Positions 51,741 through 59,851 of a stretch of 64,000 nucleotides of DNA are shown here, in pieces. Positions within the stretch are counted from its first letter, which is position 1. The number at the start of each line of letters is the position of its first letter. The notes beneath the pieces are model-generated. The model did no database searches, was not told the DNA's origin, and saw only the letters and a program-made list of their open reading frames with translations. The stretch is taken from assembly GCF_900182705.1 (NCBI RefSeq), contig NZ_FXTP01000012.1:62001-126000 (forward strand), given 5' to 3'. This DNA comes from Gracilimonas mengyeensis. Lineage in GTDB: Bacteria > Bacteroidota > Rhodothermia > Balneolales > Balneolaceae. A program made the translations under genes and the position numbers.

Positions 51741-53238
51741 TCACATGATGTTTTTTCAGGTGAATAACTTTTCCCACGTTTTTGGTGGAACTGAAATATC
51801 CGAGAGCTTCCAATCTCTTCTGAAAGTTCTTTCTCGATACTGGCCTGAGGCCTTCACTGATTGCCCATTCCCGATAATTAAGGTATATCGGTTTAGCCTT
51901 TACCCAATGTTCTGGATCAGGCTGATAGTTCATTTCATCCACAAAGGAAGCCACTGAATCAGCTTCTTTTCGGAACTCTCTGAGAGCCTTATCTGAGGCC
52001 TCACAATGTGAAAATCCCTGCTGTTCAATAAGTCTTTCGAGTCCTTCCAGTACCCAATTGAATACTCCAGGCAATTCATTGGAAATGATCTTCTCAGCCA
52101 GTTTTGGATCTCTTCTCTCTGGCTCGATATACTCTTCAAAGGGAATGATCAGGAACCGCTCAAAAAAGGCATCTGTATGCTCAACATCGGCTGGCAGTGT
52201 ATTGGTATTGAAAGCGAATTTACAGACGTTAGTAAGCTGAAAAGGCTCTTTATAAGGAAGCCTGGCTTCAATAGGTTCACCTGAAGCAAGCTGTTTAAAG
52301 GTATTGCTCTGGAGTCGATCCCCAACATCTGAAGCCCAATTAATCAACTTATTCACCAACTTTGCCCGATAATAACCTGAATCATCGGTGAGGCTTTGAA
52401 GGCCGTAATAACTCATATTATTTTCTCCCAGCATGGCCTTAATGATATCAAACATCACGCTTTTGCCATTTCTTCCAGATCCGTATAAAAATAAAACCTT
52501 TTCGAGCTTCAAGTTTCGCAAAAATATGTACCCCATGAACTCAGAGAGAACTTGCTGGCTCTCCAGGTCTGGCAACACTTCATTTAGATACCTCTTAAAA
52601 ATTGGTGCTGAAGCCTCTGGAGTGTATTCAAAGGGCAATTGATAAGTGAGGAAGTCATCTGTATTGAAGGCTCTCAATTTTTGCCCTTCAGGCGTTATCT
52701 CAAAGGTTCCGTTTCTCAGGTTGATCAATACGGTATCTTCATCAATCTCTGGCTCTGGAAGGTGTGCGCTTGCTTCAAATTGCTTGAATAGTTTGTCCTT
52801 AAACTCATAGTGGCGTGAGTCGAATTTAGGAACCCCCTGCTTTTCAGCCACTTTCCCCAGAAAGGAAGCCAGTTCTTTTTCAGCCAGGACATGCCAAAAT
52901 TCTCCATTAAAAACGTAATAATAAGCCAGGCGCTGGCATAAATCCCACTGGTTCGCTCTGGCAACTTCGAGAAGTTTTTCAATGGAAATGATTAAATAAT
53001 GCTTCTGGAAGAGCTTATATGAATCAATCTTCTTTTGTATATCGGAAAGCTGATCAGGATCATCAATTTCCTTTTGTTTGGCTCTAAGCTTCTCAATTCC
53101 AGGAAAGGCTTCAGCATAAAAATCCACTTCCTCAATTTGAGCCAGTAGGTGTTTTAGCACAAAGGTTGCATCTCTTAGAACTGGCTTAGAGCTGGCCAGC
53201 TTTTCAGCTTCATTAATTATTTCGTCTGGTGATATCAT
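51727..53238 (-). CDS. Phage/plasmid-type SF3 primase-helicase (D5/P4 family)
   Basis: 503 residues. A D5-N-like helical domain lies at about 90-230 (FNGEFWHVLAEKELASFLGKV). The superfamily 3 helicase has Walker A GSGRNGKS at 253-260, a B-type segment NKLINWASDVGD, and sensor motif C CKFAFNTNTLP. A C-terminal winged-helix (AKPIYLNYREWAISEGLRPVSRKNFQKRLEALGYFSS) completes the P4-type arrangement. It unwinds the element's origin. The first ~90 residues lack a recognisable primase active site, so primase activity may come from the neighbouring Toprim protein. Confidence 0.88.
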   Translation of the reverse strand: MISPDEIINEAEKLASSKPVLRDATFVLKHLLAQIEEVDFYAEAFPGIEKLRAKQKEIDDPDQLSDIQKKIDSYKLFQKHYLIISIEKLLEVARANQWDLCQRLAYYYVFNGEFWHVLAEKELASFLGKVAEKQGVPKFDSRHYEFKDKLFKQFEASAHLPEPEIDEDTVLINLRNGTFEITPEGQKLRAFNTDDFLTYQLPFEYTPEASAPIFKRYLNEVLPDLESQQVLSEFMGYIFLRNLKLEKVLFLYGSGRNGKSVMFDIIKAMLGENNMSYYGLQSLTDDSGYYRAKLVNKLINWASDVGDRLQSNTFKQLASGEPIEARLPYKEPFQLTNVCKFAFNTNTLPADVEHTDAFFERFLIIPFEEYIEPERRDPKLAEKIISNELPGVFNWVLEGLERLIEQQGFSHCEASDKALREFRKEADSVASFVDEMNYQPDPEHWVKAKPIYLNYREWAISEGLRPVSRKNFQKRLEALGYFSSTKNVGKVIHLKKHHVNGTH

Positions 53239-53264
53239 TATTAATGTAGTTTTTGTTATCGGTT

Positions 53265-53555
53265 TTATTTTTCAGGCTGAATGTGGTGCGCCTGCAAAAA
53301 TTCCAGTATCCCTTTTCGTGGATAAAGGATCTTTCTGCCATGTTTGGAGTAGGGAATTTGGTCAGTATCCCTCAGATTCTGTATTGATCTGGAACTCCAG
53401 CCAGTCAGATCCATCAACTCTTCTTTGGTTAGATAAGGCTTTGCTGTGGCCTCAGCAATTAGATCTGGAAGAGTTTCACTTATTTTCTTTTCAAAGAGCT
53501 TGCTGAAGATTTTCTCCAGCTGTATTTCTGTTGTTACAATTACGGATTCATTCAT
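53265..53555 (-). CDS. Helix-turn-helix protein, excisionase/regulator
   Basis: 96 residues. The C-terminal half is an AlpA/MerR-type winged HTH: PYLTKEELMDLTGWSSRSIQNLRDTDQIPYSKHGRKILYPRKGILEF. The N-terminal ~45 residues form a short helical dimer-like segment (IQLEKIFSKLFEKKISETLPDLIAEA). A tandem 11-bp repeat lies in the short gap upstream, a likely binding site. It precedes the helicase gene by 26 bp, so it may regulate replication as well as excision. Confidence 0.8.
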   Translation of the reverse strand: MNESVIVTTEIQLEKIFSKLFEKKISETLPDLIAEATAKPYLTKEELMDLTGWSSRSIQNLRDTDQIPYSKHGRKILYPRKGILEFLQAHHIQPEK

Positions 53556-53625
53556 ATTGCTCCAGGTGGTGTTTCAATTATCTGGAGCTTAAACTAAAGG
53601 CAATATTAACCTATCACATCAACTC

Positions 53626-53647
53626 AAGTCTTGAATAAGTCTTGAAT
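53626..53647. repeat. Tandem 11-bp repeat AAGTCTTGAAT x2
   Basis: Two exact adjacent copies between the 236-residue gene and the HTH gene. A related CACTTGAATT follows. Suited to a repressor operator controlling the HTH-helicase operon. Confidence 0.55.
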
Positions 53648-53655
53648 CACTTGAA

Positions 53656-54366
53656 TTATTTAACATCTGAAAGCATTTGCTCAGCTTCATTAAACTTTTC
53701 GATCCAATTTCTGTATGTATTATTTGAGAGTTTAGTCATTCCAACTTCTTTGATATACACTTCAATATTTAACCCTGGCGACTCTTTTTTAATTAGAGCA
53801 TACTTAGCCATAAAATTCCGTGCGTGCTCTTTATGCTTTTTTTGAACCTTCCCGCCAGAAGTAGCAACATCAATGATCTTTTTGGTATCTGTATCAATAA
53901 ACTCACTTTCTATCTCTTCCAGGGACTTCAAATATGCCTTTTGAACGTGCATCCACCATAAATCACTTCTTTCAAAACTCCCATCTTCAGACTTAGCCTC
54001 AATAATTACGGCCGTATCTACTCCAGATTTAAACTTTGAATATTCATGTTTTATATGAGTATATCTTTGGCCATCAATGTGAGATAGCGCTATCCTGTTA
54101 TCAATAAAATTTTGCCTTTCTTTTGGATGATTCGTAATCCATTCTTTCACATTTTGGATCTCAATTTCAATCCACTCATGTTTATTTGTAATTTTATTTT
54201 TCAACCTTTCCAGCATCATCTCAACTGCCATATTCCAGGCCTCTTTTTTTAATTCCTGAATCTTCATCCATTCAAGTTCTGAGCCTTTATCGGTGGCAAT
54301 GGCCTTCCCTATCACTAAAGGATCGTAACCTTCTGTTAGCCATATTTTGTAATCAATCTTCGTCAT
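53656..54366 (-). CDS. Uncharacterised element protein (236 aa)
   Basis: No family recognised. Soluble, helical and Lys/Glu-rich, with a tryptophan-containing middle (SFERSDLWWMHVQKAYLKSLEEIESEF). A C-terminal HTH-like end, SNNTYRNWIEKFNEAEQM, is possible. It sits between the integrase-proximal iterons and the HTH gene, so it could be an iteron-binding initiator or a regulator. This is positional inference only. Confidence 0.5.
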   Translation of the reverse strand: MTKIDYKIWLTEGYDPLVIGKAIATDKGSELEWMKIQELKKEAWNMAVEMMLERLKNKITNKHEWIEIEIQNVKEWITNHPKERQNFIDNRIALSHIDGQRYTHIKHEYSKFKSGVDTAVIIEAKSEDGSFERSDLWWMHVQKAYLKSLEEIESEFIDTDTKKIIDVATSGGKVQKKHKEHARNFMAKYALIKKESPGLNIEVYIKEVGMTKLSNNTYRNWIEKFNEAEQMLSDVK

Positions 54367-54389
54367 TTTGGTAGTTTTTTAGTGAAAAA

Positions 54390-54470
54390 GTGGTGAAAGT
54401 GGTAAAAGTGGTGGTCTAAAAAAAAAGATATTTTTTTGCTTTGCCTTAAAAGTGGTAAAAGTGGTGGTCT
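54390..54470 (+). repeat. Iteron array GTGGTnAAA plus A/T tract, integrase side
   Basis: Two blocks of 9-bp iterons (54390-54416 and 54452-54469) contain an exact 22-base direct repeat (54396-54417 and 54449-54470). An A9-GATA-T6 tract at 54418-54436 is the exact reverse complement of 49063-49081. Non-coding. Iterons of this length are the usual initiator-binding signature of replication origins. Confidence 0.65.
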
Positions 54471-54481
54471 GAAAAAACATA

Positions 54482-55732
54482 TTATTTTTGCCCTCTGGAG
54501 TTAACAAGTCGTTCAAGTTCTGAATCTGCATCATATTCGCTCAGATCTTCCAGGTATTGCTCAGTGGTGGCTCTCTTACTGTGAGCAAGTGCTTTGCCTA
54601 TGAAGTCCAGGCTCAATCCTTTAGCCTTTGCCCAACGTGCGAAAGAGTGCCTTGAAATATGAAAGCTGATATTAGTATCAATCCCAGCCATCTTCTGAAG
54701 ATCCTTCAACTTTTCATTTACAATGGCATTCTGTGAAGAGGCCTTTTTCTTATATCCTGTAACGGTCATTTTCTTATCAGGAAGTATTGGAAAGATGAAG
54801 TCCTGGTCTGTATCGGTTTCATCCTTATAATAGCTCAGGATCTCTTTAGCTGGCTCTGTGAGAAGTATATCCTTTTGTTTATCTGTCTTTCCCATTGAAT
54901 AGGTCAATCTTCCATCTTTGATATGCTTCCACTTTAGAAAGGTCAGATCAGTGAACCTGATCCCTGCATTCCAAAAAGAAAACATGAAGTAGTTTCTCAC
55001 ATGCCAGATCTGTGATCCCTCTTCCAGCTTCAGATCTTCAATACTCTGGATCTGTTCAATGGATAGAGCCTTTTTCTTTGTATCCACTTTTTTGGTTTGT
55101 TCATAAACAGAGCTATCAAAAGGATTTTCTTTCATTAGTCCTTCTTTCATGGCCTTTTTAAATACTGCTTTCAGCTTCACCATGTTTGAAACAATAGTAT
55201 TGGGATGATTGCCCTCTTTGATAGATCCCTCTTCCAGCTTCTTATCCTTTGCCAGGTATTCTTGGAAGTCATTCAGCATGTGAGGCGTAACTTCATCAAA
55301 AGTGATATTCCCAGCATATTCTTTAAACTTCTCAGCCACTACCTTTGTCTGTTTATGTGGATGAAACTTTCCTTCATCATTGAGTTTCTCAGCGTGCTGG
55401 AGTGCATAATCATATATCTTCACTGAGTCAGTATCATCATTGAGCTTTTCAACGATCTCTTTTCTGCCAATACCTTCATTTTCATCAATGATTCTGTTTA
55501 TCTCATTCCAGATCCTAAATATTTTATTGTTCCAGGCATCAGCTGAAGGATGATCTTTGATCCAGTTCCTGTTTATGAAGTTCCCTTTCTTATTCCACAT
55601 TGATTTTTCAATATAGATCTCAGTCGAATACAGAGAGTAAGATCTGTTTTGTGTGATTCTCAGATAAACTGGATAAAGGCCATCCGCTGTTTTTCTTCTC
55701 TTCAGTAGATAAGGTGTGATAGTAGTTTTCAT
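54482..55732 (-). CDS. Tyrosine recombinase (integrase of element 2)
   Basis: 416 residues. N-terminal arm-binding domain (MKTTITPYLLKRRKTADGL start), SAM-like core-binding domain about 105-200, catalytic domain about 215-405. Catalytic residues: R in NAGIRFTDLTFL, H358-x-x-R361 in HISRHSFAR, H384 in ALAHSKR, nucleophile Y393 in TTEQYLED. Bacteroidota-type integrase of the phage/transposon group. It lies at the right end of the element, 163 bp from the attachment core, with a GTTACCA repeat in front of its start. Confidence 0.93.
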   Translation of the reverse strand: MKTTITPYLLKRRKTADGLYPVYLRITQNRSYSLYSTEIYIEKSMWNKKGNFINRNWIKDHPSADAWNNKIFRIWNEINRIIDENEGIGRKEIVEKLNDDTDSVKIYDYALQHAEKLNDEGKFHPHKQTKVVAEKFKEYAGNITFDEVTPHMLNDFQEYLAKDKKLEEGSIKEGNHPNTIVSNMVKLKAVFKKAMKEGLMKENPFDSSVYEQTKKVDTKKKALSIEQIQSIEDLKLEEGSQIWHVRNYFMFSFWNAGIRFTDLTFLKWKHIKDGRLTYSMGKTDKQKDILLTEPAKEILSYYKDETDTDQDFIFPILPDKKMTVTGYKKKASSQNAIVNEKLKDLQKMAGIDTNISFHISRHSFARWAKAKGLSLDFIGKALAHSKRATTEQYLEDLSEYDADSELERLVNSRGQK

Positions 55733-55759
55733 ATCGGTGGTGTGTGGTGAATATCAGTA

Positions 55760-55778
55760 GTTACCAACTTTGTTACCA
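55760..55778. repeat. Probable arm-type repeat GTTACCAACTTTGTTACCA, right end
   Basis: Differs by one base from 49005-49023 and has the same orientation. It lies 28 bp upstream of the integrase start and 118 bp from the right attachment core. Confidence 0.55.
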
Positions 55779-55895
55779 ACAATATAGTGTATTTATTGCC
55801 CTTTATGAAAACATTTAAGAACAGAAAAGCTGTTTATTAATATTAATAGGCTATAAATGAAAGGAAAGCTAATCATCTATACTCAGTACTTTGAG

Positions 55896-55910
55896 TCCTC
55901 TCGTGAGCAC
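55896..55910. repeat. Attachment site, right end of element 2
   Basis: TCCTCTCGTGAGCAC, identical to the tRNA-Leu 3' end. The bases upstream do not continue the tRNA, so this is a 3'-end fragment left by integration. Confidence 0.9.
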
Positions 55911-55919
55911 ATAAAAATT

Positions 55920-55957
55920 AAGCCAAGTAACTGTTAATTAGTTGCTTGGCTTTTTTT
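55920..55957 (+). terminator. Original terminator of tRNA-Leu, separated by element 2
   Basis: A 13-bp stem, AAGCCAAGTAACT with AGTTGCTTGGCTT (one T-G pair), followed by T7. It reads in the tRNA's direction and begins 9 bp past the right attachment core. Without the element it would lie just behind tRNA-Leu. Confidence 0.85.
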
Positions 55958-55976
55958 GTTAGAGCATGTAACCTGG

Positions 55977-56297
55977 TTACTTGTTGAAGTGAAATCTGAT
56001 TTCCTTAATAATTTGATCTGGATCCTGTCGATTGTCAGTTATAGTGATTACCTCAATTTCATTTTCTTCCTCCAGAATCTGGTAGTAGAATGAGCTTTGC
56101 GGAGTGATCACACACCAAAAAATGTCTTCAAAATCCTCCGTACTGGGATTGCTTTCAGGATGTCTGGAAATTTGGGCGAATTTTAGCTTTAGTTTTTTTA
56201 AAAACCTCTCTTTGGACTTTCTTCCCCATTCTTGCTCAATATAAATAAGAAGTTTAGAAAGCTTATATTCTGAAAGTGGCGATAAAAATACCTTCAC
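55977..56297 (-). CDS. ParE/RelE-family toxin
   Basis: 106 residues with the ParE-like start FLSPLSEYKLSKLLIYIEQEWGRKSKERFLKKLKLKFAQISRHP and the beta strands WCVITPQSSFYYQI and IEVITITDNRQDP, with the conserved ending RQDP as in HigB/ParE-type toxins. It follows the antitoxin gene by 4 bp. The family inhibits DNA gyrase or ribosome-bound mRNA; which of these is not clear from sequence. It lies just outside the right end of element 2, so it is host-borne now. Confidence 0.8.
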   Translation of the reverse strand: MKVFLSPLSEYKLSKLLIYIEQEWGRKSKERFLKKLKLKFAQISRHPESNPSTEDFEDIFWCVITPQSSFYYQILEEENEIEVITITDNRQDPDQIIKEIRFHFNK

Positions 56298-56301
56298 ATT
56301 C

Positions 56302-56520
56302 TTACGATACTTTTTTCAGAAAGTCTTCAAAAGAAATTCGCTCTCCCCGATTCAGTTGTTCAATACCAATTTTTATCTCTTCTTTTTCATGCTGGGTCAA
56401 GCTTTTTCTGAACTTACTACTTTCATCCAGTATCATTTCATGAATTCTGTTGATGAGTTTTGGATCTTCCAATTCTAATATCAATTTGGCGATCTCAATT
56501 TTTGAAGTTTGTGAATCCAT
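56302..56520 (-). CDS. Antitoxin partner of the ParE-like toxin
   Basis: I use the ATG at 56520 (72 residues, MDSQTSKIEIAKLILELEDPKL) because the upstream in-frame sequence is hydrophobic and lacks a ribosome site. The helical protein ends EQLNRGERISFEDFLKKVS, a common antitoxin C-terminus that wraps the toxin. It precedes the toxin gene, the normal order for type II modules. Confidence 0.72.
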   Translation of the reverse strand: MDSQTSKIEIAKLILELEDPKLINRIHEMILDESSKFRKSLTQHEKEEIKIGIEQLNRGERISFEDFLKKVS

Positions 56521-56789
56521 GGTCTTAATATTTGTGAACGTATATAATATAAAAAACGAAAATTGTGGTTGTGATGCTATGTAAACTTTCATTAATGATG
56601 TGTTATTAACAAAGCTACTGTCTTATTCTAATTCCACCTACTTCATTAGAATAAGGAAATCCATAGTCTAACAGACTGGAATAAGGCCCATAAACACTTT
56701 TCTACATTAACGGAAATCAGCTTTTGCATTTCTAAAAATTTTTAGTACTATTGTTTTAGTATTTTAATAAACTTAGTTAAGACAACATC

Positions 56790-57866
56790 ATGGGTACATT
56801 AAAACGGGGCACCTTAAAGACCATACTATTCTTATCTCTTACTATCATTTTAATAGGATGTAATGATGCAAGGCAGAACACAAGGGATACATCCTGGGAA
56901 ATTCAACGGTTTGAAATTGATACCCTTACTGCTTTCACGGATTTTGAAACACATAATATTGCCCAGCCTTCCATCGTACAGGTTTTACAAAATGGAGAGG
57001 TGGCTGTTGGAGATTTCGCGCAGAAATCCATCACCATTCTTGATAAAGCTGGCAACATCCTCACTACTTTTGGAGCTGAGGGACGTGGTCCCGGTGAATT
57101 CATTATGCCAACAGCCATCAAAGACACTCCCGGAACATTAAATGTTGTTGATCGTGGCCAATTTAAAGTCTCCCAATTCTCAGATAGCGGTGAGTTTCTA
57201 AACAGCTATAGCTATAAATCAGCAGGAAATGGCGCGACAGCTGAGGTGATAGATGACAGCGTATTTGCAGTGGGTACCGGGGGACGTGGCGGAAAATTGG
57301 TAGAGGTAGTGGATTTAAAAAAGGACTCTACCCTCGCTTTTGGAGAAACCATGGGTGAAGCGGTGGATGGTATTCAAGTACAGAAATCGCTTAGCCAGTT
57401 GCAAAAAGGTGAGATGCCCGCCTTTTTTAAAAATATGGTCACTTTGCACTATAAAGAACCTTTCCTTTATGTATTCCTGAATTCTTATAGTATTCTTCAA
57501 AAATACACCCTCGATGGCGACTTGGTATGGGAAAAAGACATCAAACTACCTTACAATCAGAGGTTAATCGATCAAACTATTGAACGCAGCAAGCAAATGC
57601 AGGGGCGCGGTATCCCAACTTTTGCATTTATCACTGGCTTTCGGGTGTACGACGATGGTATTTATATGTTTACCCCGGGCATTGAAGATGACCCACAACT
57701 TTTGGTAAAACTGGATCTCTCTGCAAACATTCATTCCATTCATTCTCTGCCTGGTGGACCTATGAGTTATTTAGAGTTTTCTATAAATGAACAAAGCCGC
57801 GACCTTTATCTGGGTTCCTTTCAGGATGGAAAGGTGTACAGAACCAAACTTCCACAAGCGCGATAG
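56790..57866 (+). CDS. 6-bladed beta-propeller lipoprotein
   Basis: 358 residues with lipobox LIGC (Cys about 24). The repeated strand patterns VAVGDFAQKSITILDKAGNIL, LNVVDRGQFKVSQFSDSGEFL and FLYVFLNSYSILQKYTLDGDL fit the 6-bladed propeller proteins frequent in Bacteroidota. GRGPGEFIMPTAIKD is the recognisable GxGPGE(F/Y) turn. Probably a cell-surface or periplasmic binding protein. Ligand unknown. A single gene. Confidence 0.75.
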   Translation: MGTLKRGTLKTILFLSLTIILIGCNDARQNTRDTSWEIQRFEIDTLTAFTDFETHNIAQPSIVQVLQNGEVAVGDFAQKSITILDKAGNILTTFGAEGRGPGEFIMPTAIKDTPGTLNVVDRGQFKVSQFSDSGEFLNSYSYKSAGNGATAEVIDDSVFAVGTGGRGGKLVEVVDLKKDSTLAFGETMGEAVDGIQVQKSLSQLQKGEMPAFFKNMVTLHYKEPFLYVFLNSYSILQKYTLDGDLVWEKDIKLPYNQRLIDQTIERSKQMQGRGIPTFAFITGFRVYDDGIYMFTPGIEDDPQLLVKLDLSANIHSIHSLPGGPMSYLEFSINEQSRDLYLGSFQDGKVYRTKLPQAR

Positions 57867-57906
57867 CAGCCCATTTTATTCAACCTAAAAGAATGTTCCT
57901 GGAATT

Positions 57907-58128
57907 TTATTTGCCCGTTTTCTTCCACGGGTACCACTCCTTTGCTTTTTGATTGCTGGCATGTAACAGGTAGGCAAAAAGTATCAGCAAGGGGATAGTG
58001 ATAATCATGTTCATTAATTCGCCGGAGGAATATAGCTCAATCATATACAGACCTGTACCCACCGTCAATACGGTGAATACAATAATCAACAACAAATATA
58101 AGTAGTAGTTTTGCTTGCTTTTATCCAA
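57907..58128 (-). CDS. Small membrane protein (73 aa)
   Basis: Two predicted membrane helices (YLYLLLIIVFTVLTVGTGLYM, about 9-29, and MIITIPLLILFAYLLHA, about 41-57) with a basic, tryptophan-containing cytoplasmic tail (KEWYPWKKTGK). No family recognised. Convergent with the propeller gene. Confidence 0.6.
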   Translation of the reverse strand: MDKSKQNYYLYLLLIIVFTVLTVGTGLYMIELYSSGELMNMIITIPLLILFAYLLHASNQKAKEWYPWKKTGK

Positions 58129-58232
58129 CTATACCTCCTCTTTATTTGTCTGGTTTTCTCGATAAGTAAAATCACTTTAATATAAATTATAACTGAAATC
58201 AGAGGCTTGAGCAACTTTAGCTTTAAAAGAAC

Positions 58233-59342
58233 TTATATAGCCTTTAAGATTTCGGGATATAAATCCTCAATATTCTCACCGGGAGATTTGTTGGTATAGA
58301 TCTGGATAAGGGAATCTTCAAAAGATCTGAAACGAATAAATCCGCGATCTCCTTCCATTTTGGAAATTGTGATCTCTCTGATCTGGCTGGCAATATGTTC
58401 AGGATACCTTTCAGAAATATAAATATCATACACCGCCCAGGTCATGTATTCGTTGAATACCATATAATGGCTTGAATATACCGTATTGCTTGGCTTTTCA
58501 TCTTTCCAGTTATTTAAATCTCCCATCGCCTTCTTTAACTCATCCCGGAATTCCTCGGTAACCGGGTTCACATAGTTATGGTCAATCTCTGTGAAAACAT
58601 GCCGAATGTTATAAGCAATATTTAAGGTGTCCATGGAATGAATTTCCGGATTTAGGGCAGGAACAAACATCAGGGTTTCTTTATATGTATCTGTTTTAAA
58701 CCGGCGGGTACTGTGGCTCCCTCCCGTAAGCGGAGAAATGATGATTTTGTAGCAATCGTACCGGGCAGAAAACTGGTTTTCCAACCAATCCCACATATCC
58801 TGCACCGGGATGATAGCATCGTATAAGGCAATCTGGTTTTCATAAAAACCGGCATGGGCTGTATAAAAATCGTTGAAATTGGATTCATATGAGAAAGCCT
58901 GGACATCATCTAAGAAATCCTTAAAAATATCGTATTGCGAAATGCTTGTGTAGGTTTCTTTAAGGCTTATCTCCTCATTTACCATCTTGTAGGCATAGCT
59001 GTTATCCCTGAACGCATAATTCTCGATATAGTCTGATTCGGAATAGCTATAGTTTGAGAATATTCTCGAGGAGTTATAGTCGTTGAAATAGTCAAGGACT
59101 TCCTGGAAATACGAGGTCCTCTTCTCAATAAAATAATCGGATCTCTGCCGTTGAAATTTTACCGCCATCACCACATGCGCCAGCTCGTATACTTTTGGCA
59201 CTTCAATCACATATCTACCCTTATGCTCCGAAATATAATCTTCTGAGAAATATGCCTTTACAAGCGGAGTATCATCATTCCTGACACAGGACCCCATAAA
59301 ACCGCTTATAATCAGCAGAAAAAATACAGTTCTTACACGCAT
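58233..59342 (-). CDS. Lipoprotein, probable DUF4932 family
   Basis: 369 residues, lipobox FMGSC (Cys about 19). The helical middle and segments VFTEIDHNYVNPVTEEFRDEL and NEYMTWAVYDIYISERYP recall the DUF4932 group of secreted Bacteroidota proteins, whose H/E residues suggest a gluzincin-like metallopeptidase fold. A strict HExxH motif is not seen, so enzymatic activity is doubtful. The family call is moderate. Confidence 0.55.
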   Translation of the reverse strand: MRVRTVFFLLIISGFMGSCVRNDDTPLVKAYFSEDYISEHKGRYVIEVPKVYELAHVVMAVKFQRQRSDYFIEKRTSYFQEVLDYFNDYNSSRIFSNYSYSESDYIENYAFRDNSYAYKMVNEEISLKETYTSISQYDIFKDFLDDVQAFSYESNFNDFYTAHAGFYENQIALYDAIIPVQDMWDWLENQFSARYDCYKIIISPLTGGSHSTRRFKTDTYKETLMFVPALNPEIHSMDTLNIAYNIRHVFTEIDHNYVNPVTEEFRDELKKAMGDLNNWKDEKPSNTVYSSHYMVFNEYMTWAVYDIYISERYPEHIASQIREITISKMEGDRGFIRFRSFEDSLIQIYTNKSPGENIEDLYPEILKAI

Positions 59343-59462
59343 AGCCCCCGCGGTTAAATAGTACAGAACTTAGCAAGCTGATTATTTGCTAAAAATATGA
59401 AGTCAGGATGAAGTTTGATGCATTTTGGCTCAAACTATAGAACATCTACTACCCAATTTGTT

Positions 59463-59851
59463 CTAACCCCACGGATTAATCAACTCAACACCGGTAGCTT
59501 CCATATCCCGCTTATTTCGGGTAACCACCGCTAAATCGTGAACAAGCGCGGTAGCTGCAATTAAAGCATCAATGGCAGGAACAGGCGTCCCCGTTTGTTG
59601 ACTACTTTCATTCCTATAGCCAAAACACGGTTTTTAAAACCGAATGATAAATCTTCTTGTACCCAGTTATTCAATTTTTGCTTCTTTTTGGAATCAGGCA
59701 ACTTTTCGATTCCTTTTCTTAGCTCTACAAATGTAATTACACTCAGGTACATGGATAGCTCTTCGTGTTCTTCAAACCATTTTAGGACCTGAGCACTGGG
59801 CTTCTTTTTTACCAGCTCAGAAATACAGCAGGTATCGATCAGATAACCCAT
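59463..59851 (-). pseudogene. VapC-like PIN toxin, frameshifted
   Basis: The N-terminal frame (MGYLIDTCCISELVKKKPSA... about 59851 to 59590) has the PIN aspartate (LIDT) and glutamate (FVELRKGIEKL). The frame then runs on into FKNRVLAIGMKVVNKRGRLFLPLML and stops. The expected C-terminal part (TPVPAIDALIAATALVHDL, then AVVTRNKRDMEATGVELINPWG, ending at 59463) is present in another frame. The central motif with the third acidic residue is disrupted by the shift and some residues appear lost, so the ribonuclease is probably dead. Its antitoxin is intact. Confidence 0.8.

Larger units (their letters stand above)
48946..55910 (-). mobile_element. Integrated element 2 (tRNA-Leu-integrating, 6.95 kb, P4/PICI-like replicon)
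   Basis: The element is bounded by an exact 15-bp direct repeat, TCCTCTCGTGAGCAC, at 48946-48960 (tRNA-Leu 3' end) and 55896-55910. All ten genes are on the minus strand. In order of transcription: tyrosine integrase, 236-residue unknown, HTH protein, SF3 primase-helicase, DUF6371/Toprim protein, and five small proteins. No structural, lysis or conjugation gene is recognised. This content matches phage satellites (P4- or PICI-type) or a small integrative plasmid-like replicon. The integrase is at the end away from the tRNA. Confidence 0.88.

Noticed and set aside
54390-54470. CRISPR-like look of the GTGGTnAAA repeats
   Set aside because: 9-bp units directly adjoin without unique spacers, and no cas gene is present. 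Iterons are the better reading.
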